Shown piece after piece: positions 11,133 to 23,624 of a DNA stretch of 64,000 nt; positions within the stretch are counted from its first letter, which is position 1; each line of letters opens with the position of its first letter. The translations under genes and the position numbers were made by a program. A model generated the notes under the pieces. The model did not search any database, was not told the origin of the DNA, and saw only the letters and a program-made list of their open reading frames with translations. Origin of the DNA: Carya illinoinensis (lineage: Eukaryota; Streptophyta; Magnoliopsida; Fagales; Juglandaceae); contig NC_056765.1 in NCBI RefSeq assembly GCF_018687715.1, positions 11,708,001 through 11,772,000 on the forward strand. Direction: 5' to 3'.

Positions 11133-12050
11133 CTACTGGGGAGCTGCCAAAAGTGCCTGTGATTGCTTCTCAAAGCAGAAACCATTTGCCTTGGAGTCAT
11201 CTGCAGACCAGATAAAGATACCATGAAGTTGCTGCTGGCTCCTGAGCATATTGCAGGCAGTAAAGAACCCATTTTGTGGGGATAACCCTCCATTTCCATC
11301 ACTAATAAAGCTTGCCAACACCTTACCACCCTTGTATTTGGAGCTTTGGGTGTGGAAATAGTCCATAAATTGAGACACAGTGGTTCCCTTATCATATGCA
11401 TAAAACTGGAAGTTGACATAGTCTATTTGGTTCCCATAGTTCTTCCAGAGTGCCAAGTAATGTTTCTGAACTTGATTGTCATCGAATGGAGCTATAGAAG
11501 CAAATGAGATTACCTTCTTGCTCTTCAAAGTTGATATAAGCTGCCCGATGCACTCTGCAAAGGTATTAGAATCACCTTTGAAGTGTTCATAGTCAATGTC
11601 AATCCCATCCAAATGATATTGCTTTATGATCTTTGTGAGTGATGAAACAGCATTAGACACCCAGGAATCTATTGAAGAGGGGCTGAAGAAAGCAAAGCCA
11701 TTGGCTACACTATCTCCTCCTAAGCTCAAGCCAACCTTGACATTTGAATGGGCATTCTTGATCGATGAAACTTGGGAGGGGCTAAGATTCTCAGAGTCCC
11801 AGAAGATGTTGAATTTTCCATTGGTAGGAGAGGGGAAAGCTGAGGTGTCATAGTCAATAGTAAAAGAGAGAAGGAAGTGGAATTCAACACTTGGGTTTAT
11901 AGGAACATCTGTAAATTTGACATTTTTGAACTCAGCTCCTATATATTCCCTGAAGAGGTTTGAGTTTGTGGGTGATGCTTGGACTTGCATTTGGGGGATG
12001 AAGAGAGATTCAATGATAAGAAGGGTTAAAAAGAGCTTGGGAAATTCCAT
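11133..12050 (-). CDS. GH18 chitinase-2-like protein, secreted
   Basis: A 305-residue single-exon protein of glycoside hydrolase family 18, related to tulip-type chitinase 2 and RuBisCO-associated/narbonin-like proteins. Residues 1-25 look like a signal peptide ending ...QMQVQA. The family substrate-binding motif appears as VGLSLGG (106-112). The catalytic motif DGIDIDYE lies at 148-155 with the acid Glu155 present, so the protein should be able to cleave chitin-type beta-1,4 linkages, which narbonin-type relatives lacking the Glu cannot. The C-terminal FIWSADDS (about residues 283-290) fits the last strand of the TIM barrel. The start is the ATG at 12050, about 70 bp below a TATA box. There are no introns, frameshifts or stops. 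A role in defence or storage is inference from the family. Confidence 0.9.
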   Translation of the reverse strand: MEFPKLFLTLLIIESLFIPQMQVQASPTNSNLFREYIGAEFKNVKFTDVPINPSVEFHFLLSFTIDYDTSAFPSPTNGKFNIFWDSENLSPSQVSSIKNAHSNVKVGLSLGGDSVANGFAFFSPSSIDSWVSNAVSSLTKIIKQYHLDGIDIDYEHFKGDSNTFAECIGQLISTLKSKKVISFASIAPFDDNQVQKHYLALWKNYGNQIDYVNFQFYAYDKGTTVSQFMDYFHTQSSKYKGGKVLASFISDGNGGLSPQNGFFTACNMLRSQQQLHGIFIWSADDSKANGFCFEKQSQALLAAPQ

Positions 12051-12119
12051 TGCAACTAAGGAGTACTAGCTAGATTTGTGCCTTTGGATTTGAGTGAAAT
12101 GAATACTCTTTGCATGCCA

Positions 12120-12126
12120 TTATATA
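12120..12126 (-). promoter_or_regulatory. TATA box of the chitinase gene
   Basis: TATATAA on the minus strand, 70-76 bp upstream of the ATG, a normal spacing for a plant gene with a short 5' leader. Confidence 0.6.
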
Positions 12127-12239
12127 CTGATTTTTGACCAAGTTAAGGGCATATTGAGGAAATAGAGAAAAAGTTTTGGTTTTGCATGTGCCGTTTCCGT
12201 TGGTATTATGCATTGATGTTCTAGTCTTGTTTCCATTGA

Positions 12240-12700
12240 GAAAACGTCATAGGCTAGTGGGGACATGATGTTTTTGGATAATAGCTTTTGAAGTGTGGGT
12301 TGAATGCTCTTAATTTGGTTCTTAACAGAGCTGCTATCAATAAACATAGCCATATTGAAAATCTCAACGAATGTTTATTAATGCAAAAATTTTATGTGCA
12401 GTCACTTATACGTACTCTTTATATATTTTACTAATGTGATTGGCTGTGTCATTTTTTTTAATATAAAATAATTTTTTTGACCAATTATATCAGTTGAATA
12501 CACCAAAGTGATTGTATATAGCACAACTTTTTAAAAAACCACTTAAAAAAACAACTAAAATCAAGATGAAGACAAACGTCTAGGTTAGGGGAACATGATG
12601 TTTTTATATAAATAGGAGCAGTTCAAGGGTGGGTTGAATGTTCTTTTGGGTTTTGACAGACTGGCTATGAATAAACAACCATATTGAAGATCTCATTGGA
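12240..12700. repeat. Diverged direct duplication upstream of the chitinase gene
   Basis: About 125 bp at 12247-12370 recur at 12568-12698. Shared blocks in the same order are ACATGATGTTTTT, GTGGGTTGAATG, CAATAAACA/GAATAAACA and CCATATTGAA(A/G)ATCTCA. Several substitutions and small indels separate the copies. Confidence 0.8.
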
Positions 12701-13665
12701 TGGTAATTGTTAATCCTCCAGCTTTCCTTGCTGGGACTTAAGTTCTTTTGACTCATAAATTATACCTTTGTGGGATCTAATAAATACTTTTAACTCTATC
12801 TGGGTGTCTCAGAACATATTCCTTTTGGATAATGGGTACATAATAAAGAACTAAGAAGACAAGTTTAGGTTCAGTCCAAAAAGAGATAACAAATGACTAG
12901 ATCTCAATCATTATGCATGCACATAAAAAAGATAACAAGTAATTTTGATAAATATTTTAAATTAGAAAGAGAAATAATATTTACAATTTTAAAATATGTT
13001 AATCTCACGTATTCTCTTTGAAAAAAATTGATAAATTTAAGACTTACGTATAATTTTTTTTTTAATAGTGAACTCTACTTTTTAAAAAAAAATAATGCTT
13101 GAAATTTGTACATTATAAAACTGTATCTAGCATTACTCAATCAAAAAATTAGGTTGGTTTTGATTTTGAAGAGTATTAAGAGGTTGGCTAGGTATTTACC
13201 AATTGTAATCCAAATTGCATGAGAAAGCATAGAAAAAGATTGACTTGATCATGATGGATTCAGAGTATATTCTTATGAAATCAATATTTTGAAGATGAAA
13301 ACATTGAAAAGTAATCGAAAAATCTGTAAATGGATTATATTCAGTTTTGAATGCTTAGGGAACTCCATTTGTTTATAGTGTAATGCTTCTTCGCTGTCCA
13401 GCAGTAAACATTGGCATGCCTACAGGCTAAATATCACTTTTTTATTTTTTATTTTTCCTTTTCACATTTTTTAAACATATTTAAATATTTTTAAAAAATA
13501 AAAAAATACATCAATACACTAATATGCAATTTCTTAACTATTAAGTAAAAAAATAATAACAAAAAATTAAAATACATTAACGATCAAAATGAAAAAGTAA
13601 ATTCATAGGATACACTAATATTTTTCTTTGCCTATAACCTAAAGGCGGCCTGGCCATCAACTTAA

Positions 13666-13702
<37 letters not shown>
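13666..13702. repeat. (TAA)n microsatellite
   Basis: About 12 units of TAA/AAT. Confidence 0.9.
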
Positions 13703-13703
<1 letters not shown>

Positions 13704-14307
13704 GAAGGGACAGTATTTGACTCAACCAACAAAGTTAATATATATATATATGCACATGGCAAGTTAACCTATCAAAGGTGAAAAACTCTCCCTCTAAAAA
13801 ATACTCCTCTCTCTCTCTCTACATCAAAGGAAACCCTTATAGGAGGGGCCTCTTCTGCAGTAATATAAAATTAATCGTCATTCTGATTTTTATTTTTTAT
13901 TTTTTAAAAGAAAGTGGGAGTTATAATCCAAGTTTTCTAATATTGGAAAATCGAGTTATATACTATCAAGTTCTTGGCGTTTATGTTCTTTTTTGAAGTC
14001 TCGTTGTAGATAAAAAATTATCAAATTTATTACCTTTCAGCCACTCAAGTGATGGACTGTCCACTGTAAAAGATTCACAGACCTCCCATCTACGACTTGC
14101 TCAAGCAACATTCCAAACAAAATAGAGCTTGAGCTACATGCGTGGTGCACCACTGGTGAGCCATCAGCGATCTTGCTGTTTTGATTTTAGACATATTGTA
14201 GTATACTTGTTTTCTTTCTAAATGAGTACATGAAGATAGTGAAAAGATGACAATCAGTAAAATTGGGATACAGTAAAATTGGGATACCGTATTCTTCTCA
14301 TCATCAA

Positions 14308-14344
14308 AAAGAAGAAGAAGAAAAAGAAGAAGAAGAAGAAGAAG
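14308..14344. repeat. (GAA)n microsatellite
   Basis: GAA-rich tract of about 12 units with one AAA interruption. Just before it, CAGTAAAATTGGGATAC is tandemly duplicated at about 14255-14288. Confidence 0.9.
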
Positions 14345-15266
14345 GTACATGGAGGTAGTGGAAATAAAATCTTGAACAAAAGTGTCAAAATGGTCACTTC
14401 TTGTAGTGCCTCGGTTGTGGTCTTTGAAATCAACATTTTAGTCTACTCCGACGACAATAAACTAAACTAACCCCAAATTAAGATACATTAATTGTAAACT
14501 TAGGTCCAATGGCAATTTTCTGTTCATCAACCCAACATTATCAGTATATATGCAAATCTCCAATAAACAGAATTGGGCCTTGGGCCCCAAGACTAGTAGG
14601 CTAGTAGCAGCAGCACACAGCTCATGCGCTCAAGCTGTTTGAAATGTGAATCAATTCATCTTCCTGGCATGTTCTTACCCAAATCTAAGGCCCAAGAGAA
14701 AACTAGCAGCGGCGGTCTAGATAGTCTTCATTGGATTTCTTAAGCATAAGCTTTTCTTTACTATGGCGACTCTAGGGGCTGGAATTTTTTGCCGAGTATG
14801 TGCTTTTAACAGAACACAAGATCCTTCACGTTGTTATCCGAATTCGAAAACATGATCACGCAGAAAATAAATAACATGTGAAGTGATTCCTGTAATATTT
14901 ATGAAGTACTTATTGTTGCTCGAAAAATTTATATGAACAAAATAAACAAATATTATAAGATCATTCATTCATTGTATTTATATCTCTTGAATGATCTGAT
15001 CATTTTGCTTATCCTTGTTGGATGATCCATAGATCTATACGTGTTTTATTTATATTTTTTAAGATATCTGTAGCTTCCCCTATATATATATATATTTATA
15101 TAGAGAGAGTAGGCATACAGTACTAGGGTACGGTACATGAAGTCCAGTACAATCTCTTCGAAAAAATATGGGTTCATTATGAGAAGAATTTTCTCTCATG
15201 TAGGTGCTATATATATGTGCCTGACTTTTTTTTTAAATAAAAATTTTAATTATAAAATGATCATGT

Positions 15267-15390
15267 AAAAGTAAATTTATAAACTGACATGATTTGATAT
15301 GATATATTAAATTATAAAGTTATTTTTATTATAAAATAAATCTATTATATCATATAAAATTATGTCAATTTATAAATTTATTTTTATCAG
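15267..15390. mobile_element. Foldback MITE-like inverted repeat
   Basis: The left arm from 15267 (AAAGTAAATTTATAAACTGA) is nearly the reverse complement of the right arm ending about 15390. The segment is self-complementary over roughly 50-60 bases per arm, very AT-rich and without an ORF, as in foldback or MITE elements. Confidence 0.6.
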
Positions 15391-17896
15391 TGACAAAATA
15401 GATTACGCTCATCAACAGGTCCAGGAGCGAAAAGAAGTGGATGATAGGAGAAGACAAAAGCTGATATGGGAAATGTGAAAGGAACATAAAGCTGATAACC
15501 ACTGTCAAGAGGCTTAAACAAAAGGTAATCTCCATACTAGACCCGATGGACTGAGAGACTTCACGGCTTCTAAGGGGCTTTTTCTACCCTTGTCTTGGTC
15601 GGGTAATCCAAAGGCATCGTCTTCTTCCTTTGGACAAGAGGATTAATTCTCAACTTTCATTGCACTAATTCTATTATAAATAGAGATACATGAGAACATA
15701 AGAAACTGTACAAGTCACCAAACAAAGTGGGTTGGTTGCTCTTCAAATATCCTATGGACATAAGTTTAATGCCGAATTTGATAAATCTTACTAAAAAAAA
15801 GACCCTTTTTCCCATGATTACTTTTATTTGAAATAGTCAAAAATCTAGCCGGAAATGACTTTTTTCTACCACTTCATCTCGTAGCTTACTCCTCAAAAAA
15901 AATTGGCAACATATACTACTATTACCCACGAGTCAAACTTTTGTCTGAAATACTATTATTTCTAGCATATGGTGGTTGTCGAAAATATATAGAATTTTCG
16001 TGGAAAATATGTCACACCCGAGTTCCTTCGGTTGCCAAAAAAGTTTATTATGACTCATGATATCGCTGGAAATGACTATTTGAGATAGTCAATATGGCGA
16101 GAAATGTTTTTTTTCCTCAAAGTTCATTGGTAAAAATTTTTTCCAGTGTGCTACTTTATTGGAAAAAAGCATTTCTTTCCAGACATTTCACAAATAATAG
16201 TTGTTTTCTGCGTGTTAATTTTGCCAAAATTACTTAGTTCCAACATATATAATCCACGAGAAATGCGAGCATTAGTAGTGACCTAGTTATTTTTTAATCA
16301 AAATTTGATTAGAAAATTCACTTTTTTAAATTTAGATAGCTACTTTTCAACAACACTAAATAATAGACTCTCTAAATCTTTCACCATTCCATTTAAATAT
16401 TTATTTGTAATTTTCATTTATTTTAATTTTAATGATAATTAAAATATTTATTCTTTATTCAAAAACACACATTAGTTTTTTAACGTTCATATTATTTCAA
16501 CGGAAATAATTTTCTAATAGTCTTATTTTTCCAACCATATATATAAAAGTCATGGCTCAAAACTAAGTGAATTTGTCATAACACAGACAGTACTTGGGCT
16601 TCTATATATGTATTCACCTAAAATAAAAGATGACTTTCGGCTTCTAATTGATTCCTTTTAATGTTAGCTTGAATATGCATAAAAATGTGTATACTCAACT
16701 CCACAACTTGTAGCTCACAAATTATACTGCTAGATGTGGAGAGTCTTCTATGGGTATATTTTGAGCTACCCAGCTAAATTTTGGCTAAATTTTATCCATG
16801 CCTAGCTCGCTATTAGTGCTCTTAAATCGGCTAACAATAACTAATTGTTATAGATGTTGTTGCCACAAATGATCAATTCTAGGAAAAAAAACTATTTGCT
16901 GCGAGTTGATACTCAAATTTTCAGAAAAAAAATATAAACAACCAAGAAATGTAGAATGAGCCCCAAAATGTTGAAATTAAAAGAAATGTAAGGAAATAAT
17001 TATAACAGTCAACAAAATAATTATGTATATGGTCACAACATCGGCGCGGAAAATGGACCTAAAAACCAATAAGCTATATATTGAACTCTTAACATAATAT
17101 TGACAATGCAGAAAGCTGATACATATTTTACAAAAACATAAAAAAATATGGACAATTGACAATGATCCATATCAAACACTCCGATACATATTGACATTAA
17201 TGATCCATGTCTTTGTTCTAGTTTGAAATAAGAAATAAAAATAAGGTAATTATAAGAAGTGTAGAGCCCATCAATTTGGAATAAAAAACAAAATTTAATA
17301 AGATGAACAAGCTAGGTTACCAACCAATTGCTTAAATTCAGTAAAACATACTCATCTAGAAACTGATGATCAACTCATAACCCTTAGGATCAAGTGACTA
17401 AAGATATAACTGTTTTCCACACCTTTTTTTAAAGAATTAAATTAACCAATTAAGTTCTATACAAATTGGATGACTTTCATAACATGGGCAGAACAGAACC
17501 AATTGCTCCTAATTTGGTGCTTGGCAAGATATCACTCATGGTTTAGTTATAGACACCTTGTACTATAGTAAAATAGAAATGCATTAAAGCAATTAAGCAA
17601 GAGTAATTAGCAGTGGATATTGGTAATACACTATAAGGGTCAAAAGCAAATTAGCACAATAAGACTACTAGTAAACTGATAACAATAGTTATAAATAAAA
17701 GAAAACCCACATTAATATAATAAGTATATCTTCTATCACATTCACAATAGTATTCCACTCTCAGATAGAGTGCTATGTCACCATAAGAAATTTGATCAAG
17801 ACACACTATCTCCTTAACTACAATGATCATAACCCATTAAGTCCAACGGTAATTTGATGTTGCCGTAAATGTGAGTCACGTTCGGTGCTAAAAAAC
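15391..17896. other. Intergenic, no gene seen; possible CACTA-like remnant
   Basis: No supported gene. Between about 15790 and 16285, repeated motifs (CCACGAG, GGAAATGAC, TTGAGATAGTCAA/TTGAAATAGTCAA) and an end TAGTAGTG resemble the subterminal region of the degenerate element at 8384-9886. The rest is unremarkable AT-rich DNA. Confidence 0.45.
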
Positions 17897-17899
17897 AAG
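17897..17899. repeat. Target-site duplication AAG, left
   Basis: AAG directly before CACTACAAG at 17900. The same AAG follows the right terminus at 33367-33369. A 3-bp duplication is the rule for CACTA elements. Confidence 0.85.
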
Positions 17900-17924
17900 C
17901 ACTACAAGAAAATACGTCTTTTCC

Positions 17925-18535
17925 AGCGCCACGTATAGTCGCAAATAACCTTAAAAAACGCTGGTAATAATTATTCGCAGCGTTTTTTACAACGCCGGCT
18001 GTTAGTCGCAATTGTATACTCACTTATAAATTAATCCAGCGATAGACCAAAAACGCTGAAACTAATCCATTATTTACAGCGTTTCTCACGCTGCAAAAAA
18101 TCAAAAAAATGCTGCTAATATCAGCCTGCCTATGGCCATAAAACGCTGAGAAAAAAAAACTGTAGCGTAGCTTCAATGTCGCAAATAATACTAAAATCGC
18201 TGCAAATTAACTGGACTCTTGCAGCGATGTCGAACAACGCTACTACTATCAGTACACTATTAATAGCGTTTGAAAATTACGCTGTAAATAGATTTTTTAA
18301 GAGCGCTATAAAATGCTGCAAAAGACAACTAGAACGCTACAAATATCCGAGTTTCTTTGTAGCGTTTTAATATAACGTTGAGGATATATTTTTAGCAGCG
18401 TTTGTAACGCTGCAAAATCTAATAACATTTCCGTTACAAATTAGTCCCAGCGGGATGTAAAACGCTGCAAATAACATTCATAAACCAAATTTTTTTTCAC
18501 AGCGCAACATTCAACGCCGCGAATGACCTTGTTTT
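17925..18535. repeat. Left subterminal repeats of the CACTA element
   Basis: More than 20 copies, in both orientations, of a core AACGCTGC / GCAGCGTT (for example 17954, 17979, 18050, 18078, 18409, 18461). In this superfamily such motifs bind the TnpA-type protein. The array ends at a perfect 10-nt hairpin at 18546-18568. Confidence 0.85.
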
Positions 18536-18545
18536 TAGACATACC

Positions 18546-18568
18546 CAGTACGTAATTGTTACGTACTG
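18546..18568. repeat. Perfect 10-nt hairpin bordering the subterminal array
   Basis: CAGTACGTAA, loop TTG, then TTACGTACTG. It sits just after the last subterminal motif. Confidence 0.8.
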
Positions 18569-21330
18569 TTTGGTACCTAATTCAATCCAACTCAGTCCAC
18601 AATCCAAGAGAGAAGCATATTTGCCTTTTAACAACCATAACATTTTCAATATAATATAAATGAAGAGAATCCAATACAACATTGTTACAATCTTTTAGTA
18701 ATCAATACATTAGCTTGGTGCATTAATGGAAGGGAATTTTAACTACTATGTTTCGGAGCCAAGCTAACAGGAAATACATGTGTAAATTTCAAGTTCTCTC
18801 CATAAATACGGCCCAATACAGCAGGGAATAAGTGTTCATGGAACTGGAGATGATGAAGCTTCTACCCCAAGAGCTGCTGGAACATCTACAGCACCCCCCC
18901 ATGCATGAAATTTTACCATAGGTTACGTACCCCTTCAATGTTAGTTGTTGCAAACAAAGATCCAGCTGCAAATGTACAAAATTAATCCAATGCTTCAACT
19001 CTTTGGCATTCCCAGCCTGTGCATATGAAAACAGTCCACTTGAAACAAAGTCTGGATCTTCTGACAGCAGTACACCAATGTGCAAAGATGGGTTACACAT
19101 AGATCTACTTATCTGCATATAATATATACATATATATCAAATAAAACCATGATTAACTACTTTGCATTTAAGATCTAATTAAAAACATCCAGACTCTATA
19201 TATATACACATTTCAAACTCATGGTGTTATCATGGAGATTCAGATTGGGGTGTATGTTTGAACTGACAATAGAATTTAGAGATGGAAGACCTTTATTAAT
19301 GAGGTGATGGAGGATTGATTGAACAGGACATTGAGGCTTTTAAGCTGCTGCATACAGGTTCTTTAAACAATTAATAGACTCTTCCCAGCATAATGAAAAT
19401 TAGATCTATAATTTAAACTACACCAAATGTGAAGTATACCTAATTACTGGCTGCATGGGCCTAATTTTTCTGTATCGTCATTCTCTTGTATGTCTTTTGT
19501 AGAATTGAGCAAGGTTTTACTTGCAAATGGTTGTTGCACGTGTTAGATAAATTGCTATTTATTCCTGAATCCCTACTCTTTTTTTTTTTTTTTTTTACTT
19601 TTATAGCATATGTTCCTTCAAGTTATAGGCTACCAAAGAAAATCCTGGAAGCTTAAGACTTAATGGGCTACAATCTAGTGATAAAAGAGAACACAGAAAG
19701 AATATACTTTAAGGCCTTCTGCTGCTCTTGTACCAGAGGTTCAAAACTTATGCAAAATCTCTAGTTCATTTAAAAAAAAAAAAATCTGCACCAGTAATTT
19801 CTTTCTCTCTGGATGAATCGCATCAAACAGATCAAAGCATTATCATATCAACTATATCTAGAATACTATATCGTGTCCATCATGTCAAGTAGACCCATCA
19901 TGTCAACTATATCATGCCAATTATCAACAATATCTAGTGCTGATGATCCTATCAAACACCATAGTCAGTAATTGCCGATTAGAAATTCCTTAAAAACAAC
20001 CCATTTTAAAATGCACACCTTCCTTTGGTTTCAGCATTACAAGCGTGGGTAAATAACCACCCCAATAAATTCCCCAATAACCTGAACTAGCAGAAAACAC
20101 CAAGTTCAGCCCCAACAATTGACATCTACAAGAATCGACCTGAGATCAATGATTATGGTGACTAGATCAGCAATCTTTTATAGTATATTCATAATTTTTC
20201 ATAGACCAATACATGAGGCTAATAACAAGTGTAGATGTTTGACAAATGAAACTTTTCCTTTCCTTTCCATTACATGTAGCAATATTTGTTTTAACAATCA
20301 CAGCTCAAATGATGTGGCCTGTTACTAATGATGTTATCATGGTGTTTATTTATTTATCCTTGCAACTTGTCTTGTAACGTAGGTATCTTTTGGTAACATC
20401 CGACGCAACAAACTGATAAGCAACCGTTAGGTTCTACACAATTATGTTTAAAGTGCTTCCATAATATATATAGAGAACTCTGAAAAACATTCTAAGATAG
20501 GTGCATAAATGCAGTAATCACTTCGACCACCCATACATGAATCCCAAGAAGGGAAACAGATTTTTGTTTCATACGTGAAATTATCATATATAGAAAATTA
20601 TCATACTAGTGTTTTCCACACAATTATAATCACTGCCACCTAAAAGCTATCTCAGTCATATTAAAATATAAGTCATCCCTTTTATTGAGAAAATGTTGGA
20701 TGCATAATCAGTGGGTGGAAGAAAAGATGGGGAATGAAGACATCACTTGAATCAACAGCTTCCTCTTTTGATGTAGTCCAAAGTTCATGCATCCTCTATT
20801 TTGGCACTCATCACACAGGCCCACACCTTACCAATCTACTTATCCAAGCATGCCCATCATAGTACAATGCCAATTGCAAAAAATTCCCAGTCCCATTCAG
20901 ACCTTTCCATGGTTTGGTATTATGCATATCCTGTACATAATGTTGTCAAGCCCAACAAAAATTTTACCATTAGTTGTCAAAGTCTTCAATAAGTAATAAG
21001 TGACTTATTAGCTAGCAACTACAATATGTTTAAATTTATAAAGATAATGGTGGCTTAGATATTTACCTTTATGATATTACCACATTGCATAATCTCATGG
21101 ATTGTTGGTTGCCCAAACTGAACACATATATATTCAAGGATATCTCACAGGGCCCAAAAAAAAGTTTTACCCAACCCAGCTTGCTCCCACAAAACATATA
21201 CATATAGCCTTCCATTGGATATATATATCGACTGGCCATAACACCATCGGCCCAACAAAAAATGCACCCAAAATTCCACAAAAAACCAAACCCTTATCTT
21301 CTCAGATGTCCCCACTCATTGAGTCTCTCG
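18569..21330. other. Left accessory segment of the CACTA element
   Basis: About 2.8 kb between the subterminal repeats and the 3' end of the TnpA-like gene. No transposon motif is seen. A minus-strand open segment at 18922-19112 starts right after a polypyrimidine/AT-CAG acceptor-like site (TATATGCAG) and reads ISRSMCNPSLHIGVLLSEDP then FVSSGLFSYAQAGNAKELKH, stopping shortly after. This looks like a terminal exon of an unidentified host gene. A poly-T run lies at 19580-19597. The remainder is featureless. Confidence 0.45.
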
Positions 21331-23624
21331 CTAAGACTCACTAAGCGGGGTCGGGTTAGCAGCGAAGAAAGCCCTCAATAAGCGGTCGGTTTCCGCTTGT
21401 CTCTCCAACAGAAGCTGCATGTTTGCCTTCATTGCCTCCATCTCACTCTTGGATGATTCAGCCTCCTTCTTATGTTTCTCAATCAAATCTAGGTACTCTT
21501 TCTCTCGTGCCAATGTCTTTTGTCTCGTAGACTCTGGGATTACCATCTCTCCCAATCCTCTTGCATAACCTGGTCTATGACCAAGTACTTCTCTGAAGAC
21601 ACCCGCTATCCTTTCGTCAGTTCGTTGCTCTGGTTCTAGTTCATCCAGCTTCGAAACCATTTCCTTCTGAAATACAACATTATAAATCCATTAACTAAAA
21701 TGATGTCTACTTAAGTTAGCATTTTTGTTATTCAATAAAAAATCAAAGGACTATCAATAAGTTAGGCAAATATTTGAATTCTACAAATTTACTCACATAT
21801 TTGTCTTCAGTGGCAGGTGTTAAAAAGTCATTTTTCTTCTTTGACCAGTGGGTTTCCTTGAAGAAGTCTACCATATTCGCCGATTCAGCCCTCTACCAAA
21901 TGTGTGGAATGTGGCATGGTATAACACACAGTCAGGAACCAGACGTCGACATATTGATACCCCGGGATTGGTAGCTTAATCCCGGTATTTATTAGAATAA
22001 CAAATAATATGCTATACGTTGAGTAGGGACAAGATGCTTTGTCCCTACTCAGAATATTCTTTACTATGGAATTCTATTAGGCAAGTGTAATAGCCTAAAC
22101 CTAGTACCTTCTCTTCAAGAATCCGCACAAAGGATTTGCGACCTGCTGTGTGGTTAATAACCAGCCTCTTCCTACTCTCCCGATTTTTAGTAGATATTTC
22201 CTGCCATGAAATTACCATTAAATGTTATCAATTTTCACACATATGTTGAGTAACATCCAATCAAGGCCGTGATACATTAACTAACTAAATAATAAGTTTG
22301 TATTGACCACGCTTGATGCATACCTTGAAGGCCTCGCTACCCCATCTACCACATAGCTTCACCCAAACAAGGGGGCTGACCAAAACTGTGCCGTTAGCCA
22401 ATGCTTCGTCATGGTTGGCATATGATAAATATATCCTATGCAATTCATGGTGGAAAGCATTAAATCGCTTCCGAAGTTGTTTCGTTACAGTCAATCGATG
22501 GTTCTCCAATTCCCAATCAAGTTCAAAATCCCCCTGCATATATAATCAAATGTATTACAGATCTTTCATTTATACTACGACCACTTTCAACCTACCAACA
22601 ATAAAGTGGAAAAGTCTTACCCGAACACGATCGATTAACTCATCCTTATGTGCTTGGGGTACATCGCTCCATCTTGCATAACTCATGTCACAATGATGTT
22701 TGACTATCCATGTTAATCGTGTTGTAAACATGTTGGCATTTGAGCAGCATGGTGCTGTTTCTCCATTATTTATCTTCAACAGCACCTTTCCATGCTTCCG
22801 CAATTTTTCAAATTCAGTGCACTTGGCTGGGCCACGTCCACGTCTCCTCTGAGCCTGGTTTGGTACAGGCTCCATGAGGATGTCCTCACCTGTATGTTCA
22901 TAAATACCATCAAATATATATGGTTACATTATTTGATGTTATATAAAACCGAGCATATGGAGCATGATAAAATATGTCATTACAGTTAATAAAACTGGTT
23001 ATGTGAGCATTACCGATCTGAGGAACTGCTGGCTCTGCCTCTATATCATGTGAGGTCACTTGAGCTGGCTCCGTGGGGACGTCCACACCTGTATATCATA
23101 ATAACAATAATGTCATGCGAAGTTTTGATGGAATTTACAAATATATGCCAAAACCATTTTTGTGTAAATGGTTAAGAAAATACAAAAAAAAAAACAGCCA
23201 GCATATGTGGACTGTACCAATTTCAACTCTTGCAGGCTCTGCCTCTATATTGGGTGCGCTCACTCTGTTAGGCTCTGTTGGGGCATCCACACCAGAGACA
23301 CATAATAGTGTTAATATGTAGTCAGGGTGAATTCAAATTTACACAGTATATAGAAGTCTATGATATTTATATTGAGAATATGAAAAAACTCATAAACATG
23401 TTAACTATACCGATTTGAACTCTATTTGTCTCCGGCACTATACTGGGTGAGGTGACTCTGTTAGGCTCTGCCTCCAGTGTTGTGGTCGCACATGGTGGCT
23501 CCCATGGATGGCTTGGGGGTTGGGTAGAGTCATCCGAGCTGGCCTCATCGACATTATCAGGACTATGATATGAACTAATTCGAGCACCTCGTGGCCAGCG
23601 GGCTCGGCATGAGTAAGGCACCAT
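21331..23624 (-). CDS. TnpA-like protein of the CACTA element (Transposase_24 family)
   Basis: Spliced gene just downstream of the transposase. Model exons (minus): 23624-23411, 23088-23014, 22889-22621, 22533-22324, 22200-22108, 21892-21797, 21666-21331, all with GT/AG borders and matching phases, giving about 430 residues. A further 75-base exon copy at 23292-23218 lacks a proper acceptor. Recognisable parts are a basic RRRGRGP segment, the conserved core WELENHRLTVTKQLRKRF, WVKLCGRWGSEAFK and KNRESRKRLVINHTAGRKSF, and a C-terminal coiled coil (ARGLGEMVIPESTRQK onwards). In En/Spm, TnpA binds the subterminal repeats and assists excision; that role is inferred. The start at 23624 is chosen because upstream in-frame stops occur. 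Confidence 0.75.
23014..23292 (-). repeat. Tandemly duplicated 75-base exon with flanking intron
   Basis: Exons at 23292-23218 and 23088-23014 have the same length and phase and share sequence (G-V-D-x-P-T-E-P start, D/N-I-E-A-E-P middle). The next exon (22889) begins with a related GEDILMEPV. The 23292 copy is preceded by TCTCTG where CAG is expected, so it is probably skipped. Confidence 0.7.

Larger units (their letters stand above)
12700..15266. other. Intergenic, microsatellite-rich, no gene seen
   Basis: AT-rich DNA with (TAA)n at 13666-13702, (TA)n at 13738-13752, (CT)n near 13808, (GAA)n at 14308-14344 and (TA)n at 15083-15095. The short open frames here are repeat-driven or lack any recognisable motif. 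Confidence 0.6.

Noticed and set aside
14254..14470. Frames with poly-K or poly-F/L
   Set aside because: Translation of the GAA microsatellite.
22313..22681. Plus-strand 122-residue open frame
   Set aside because: Antisense shadow of the TnpA-like exons.
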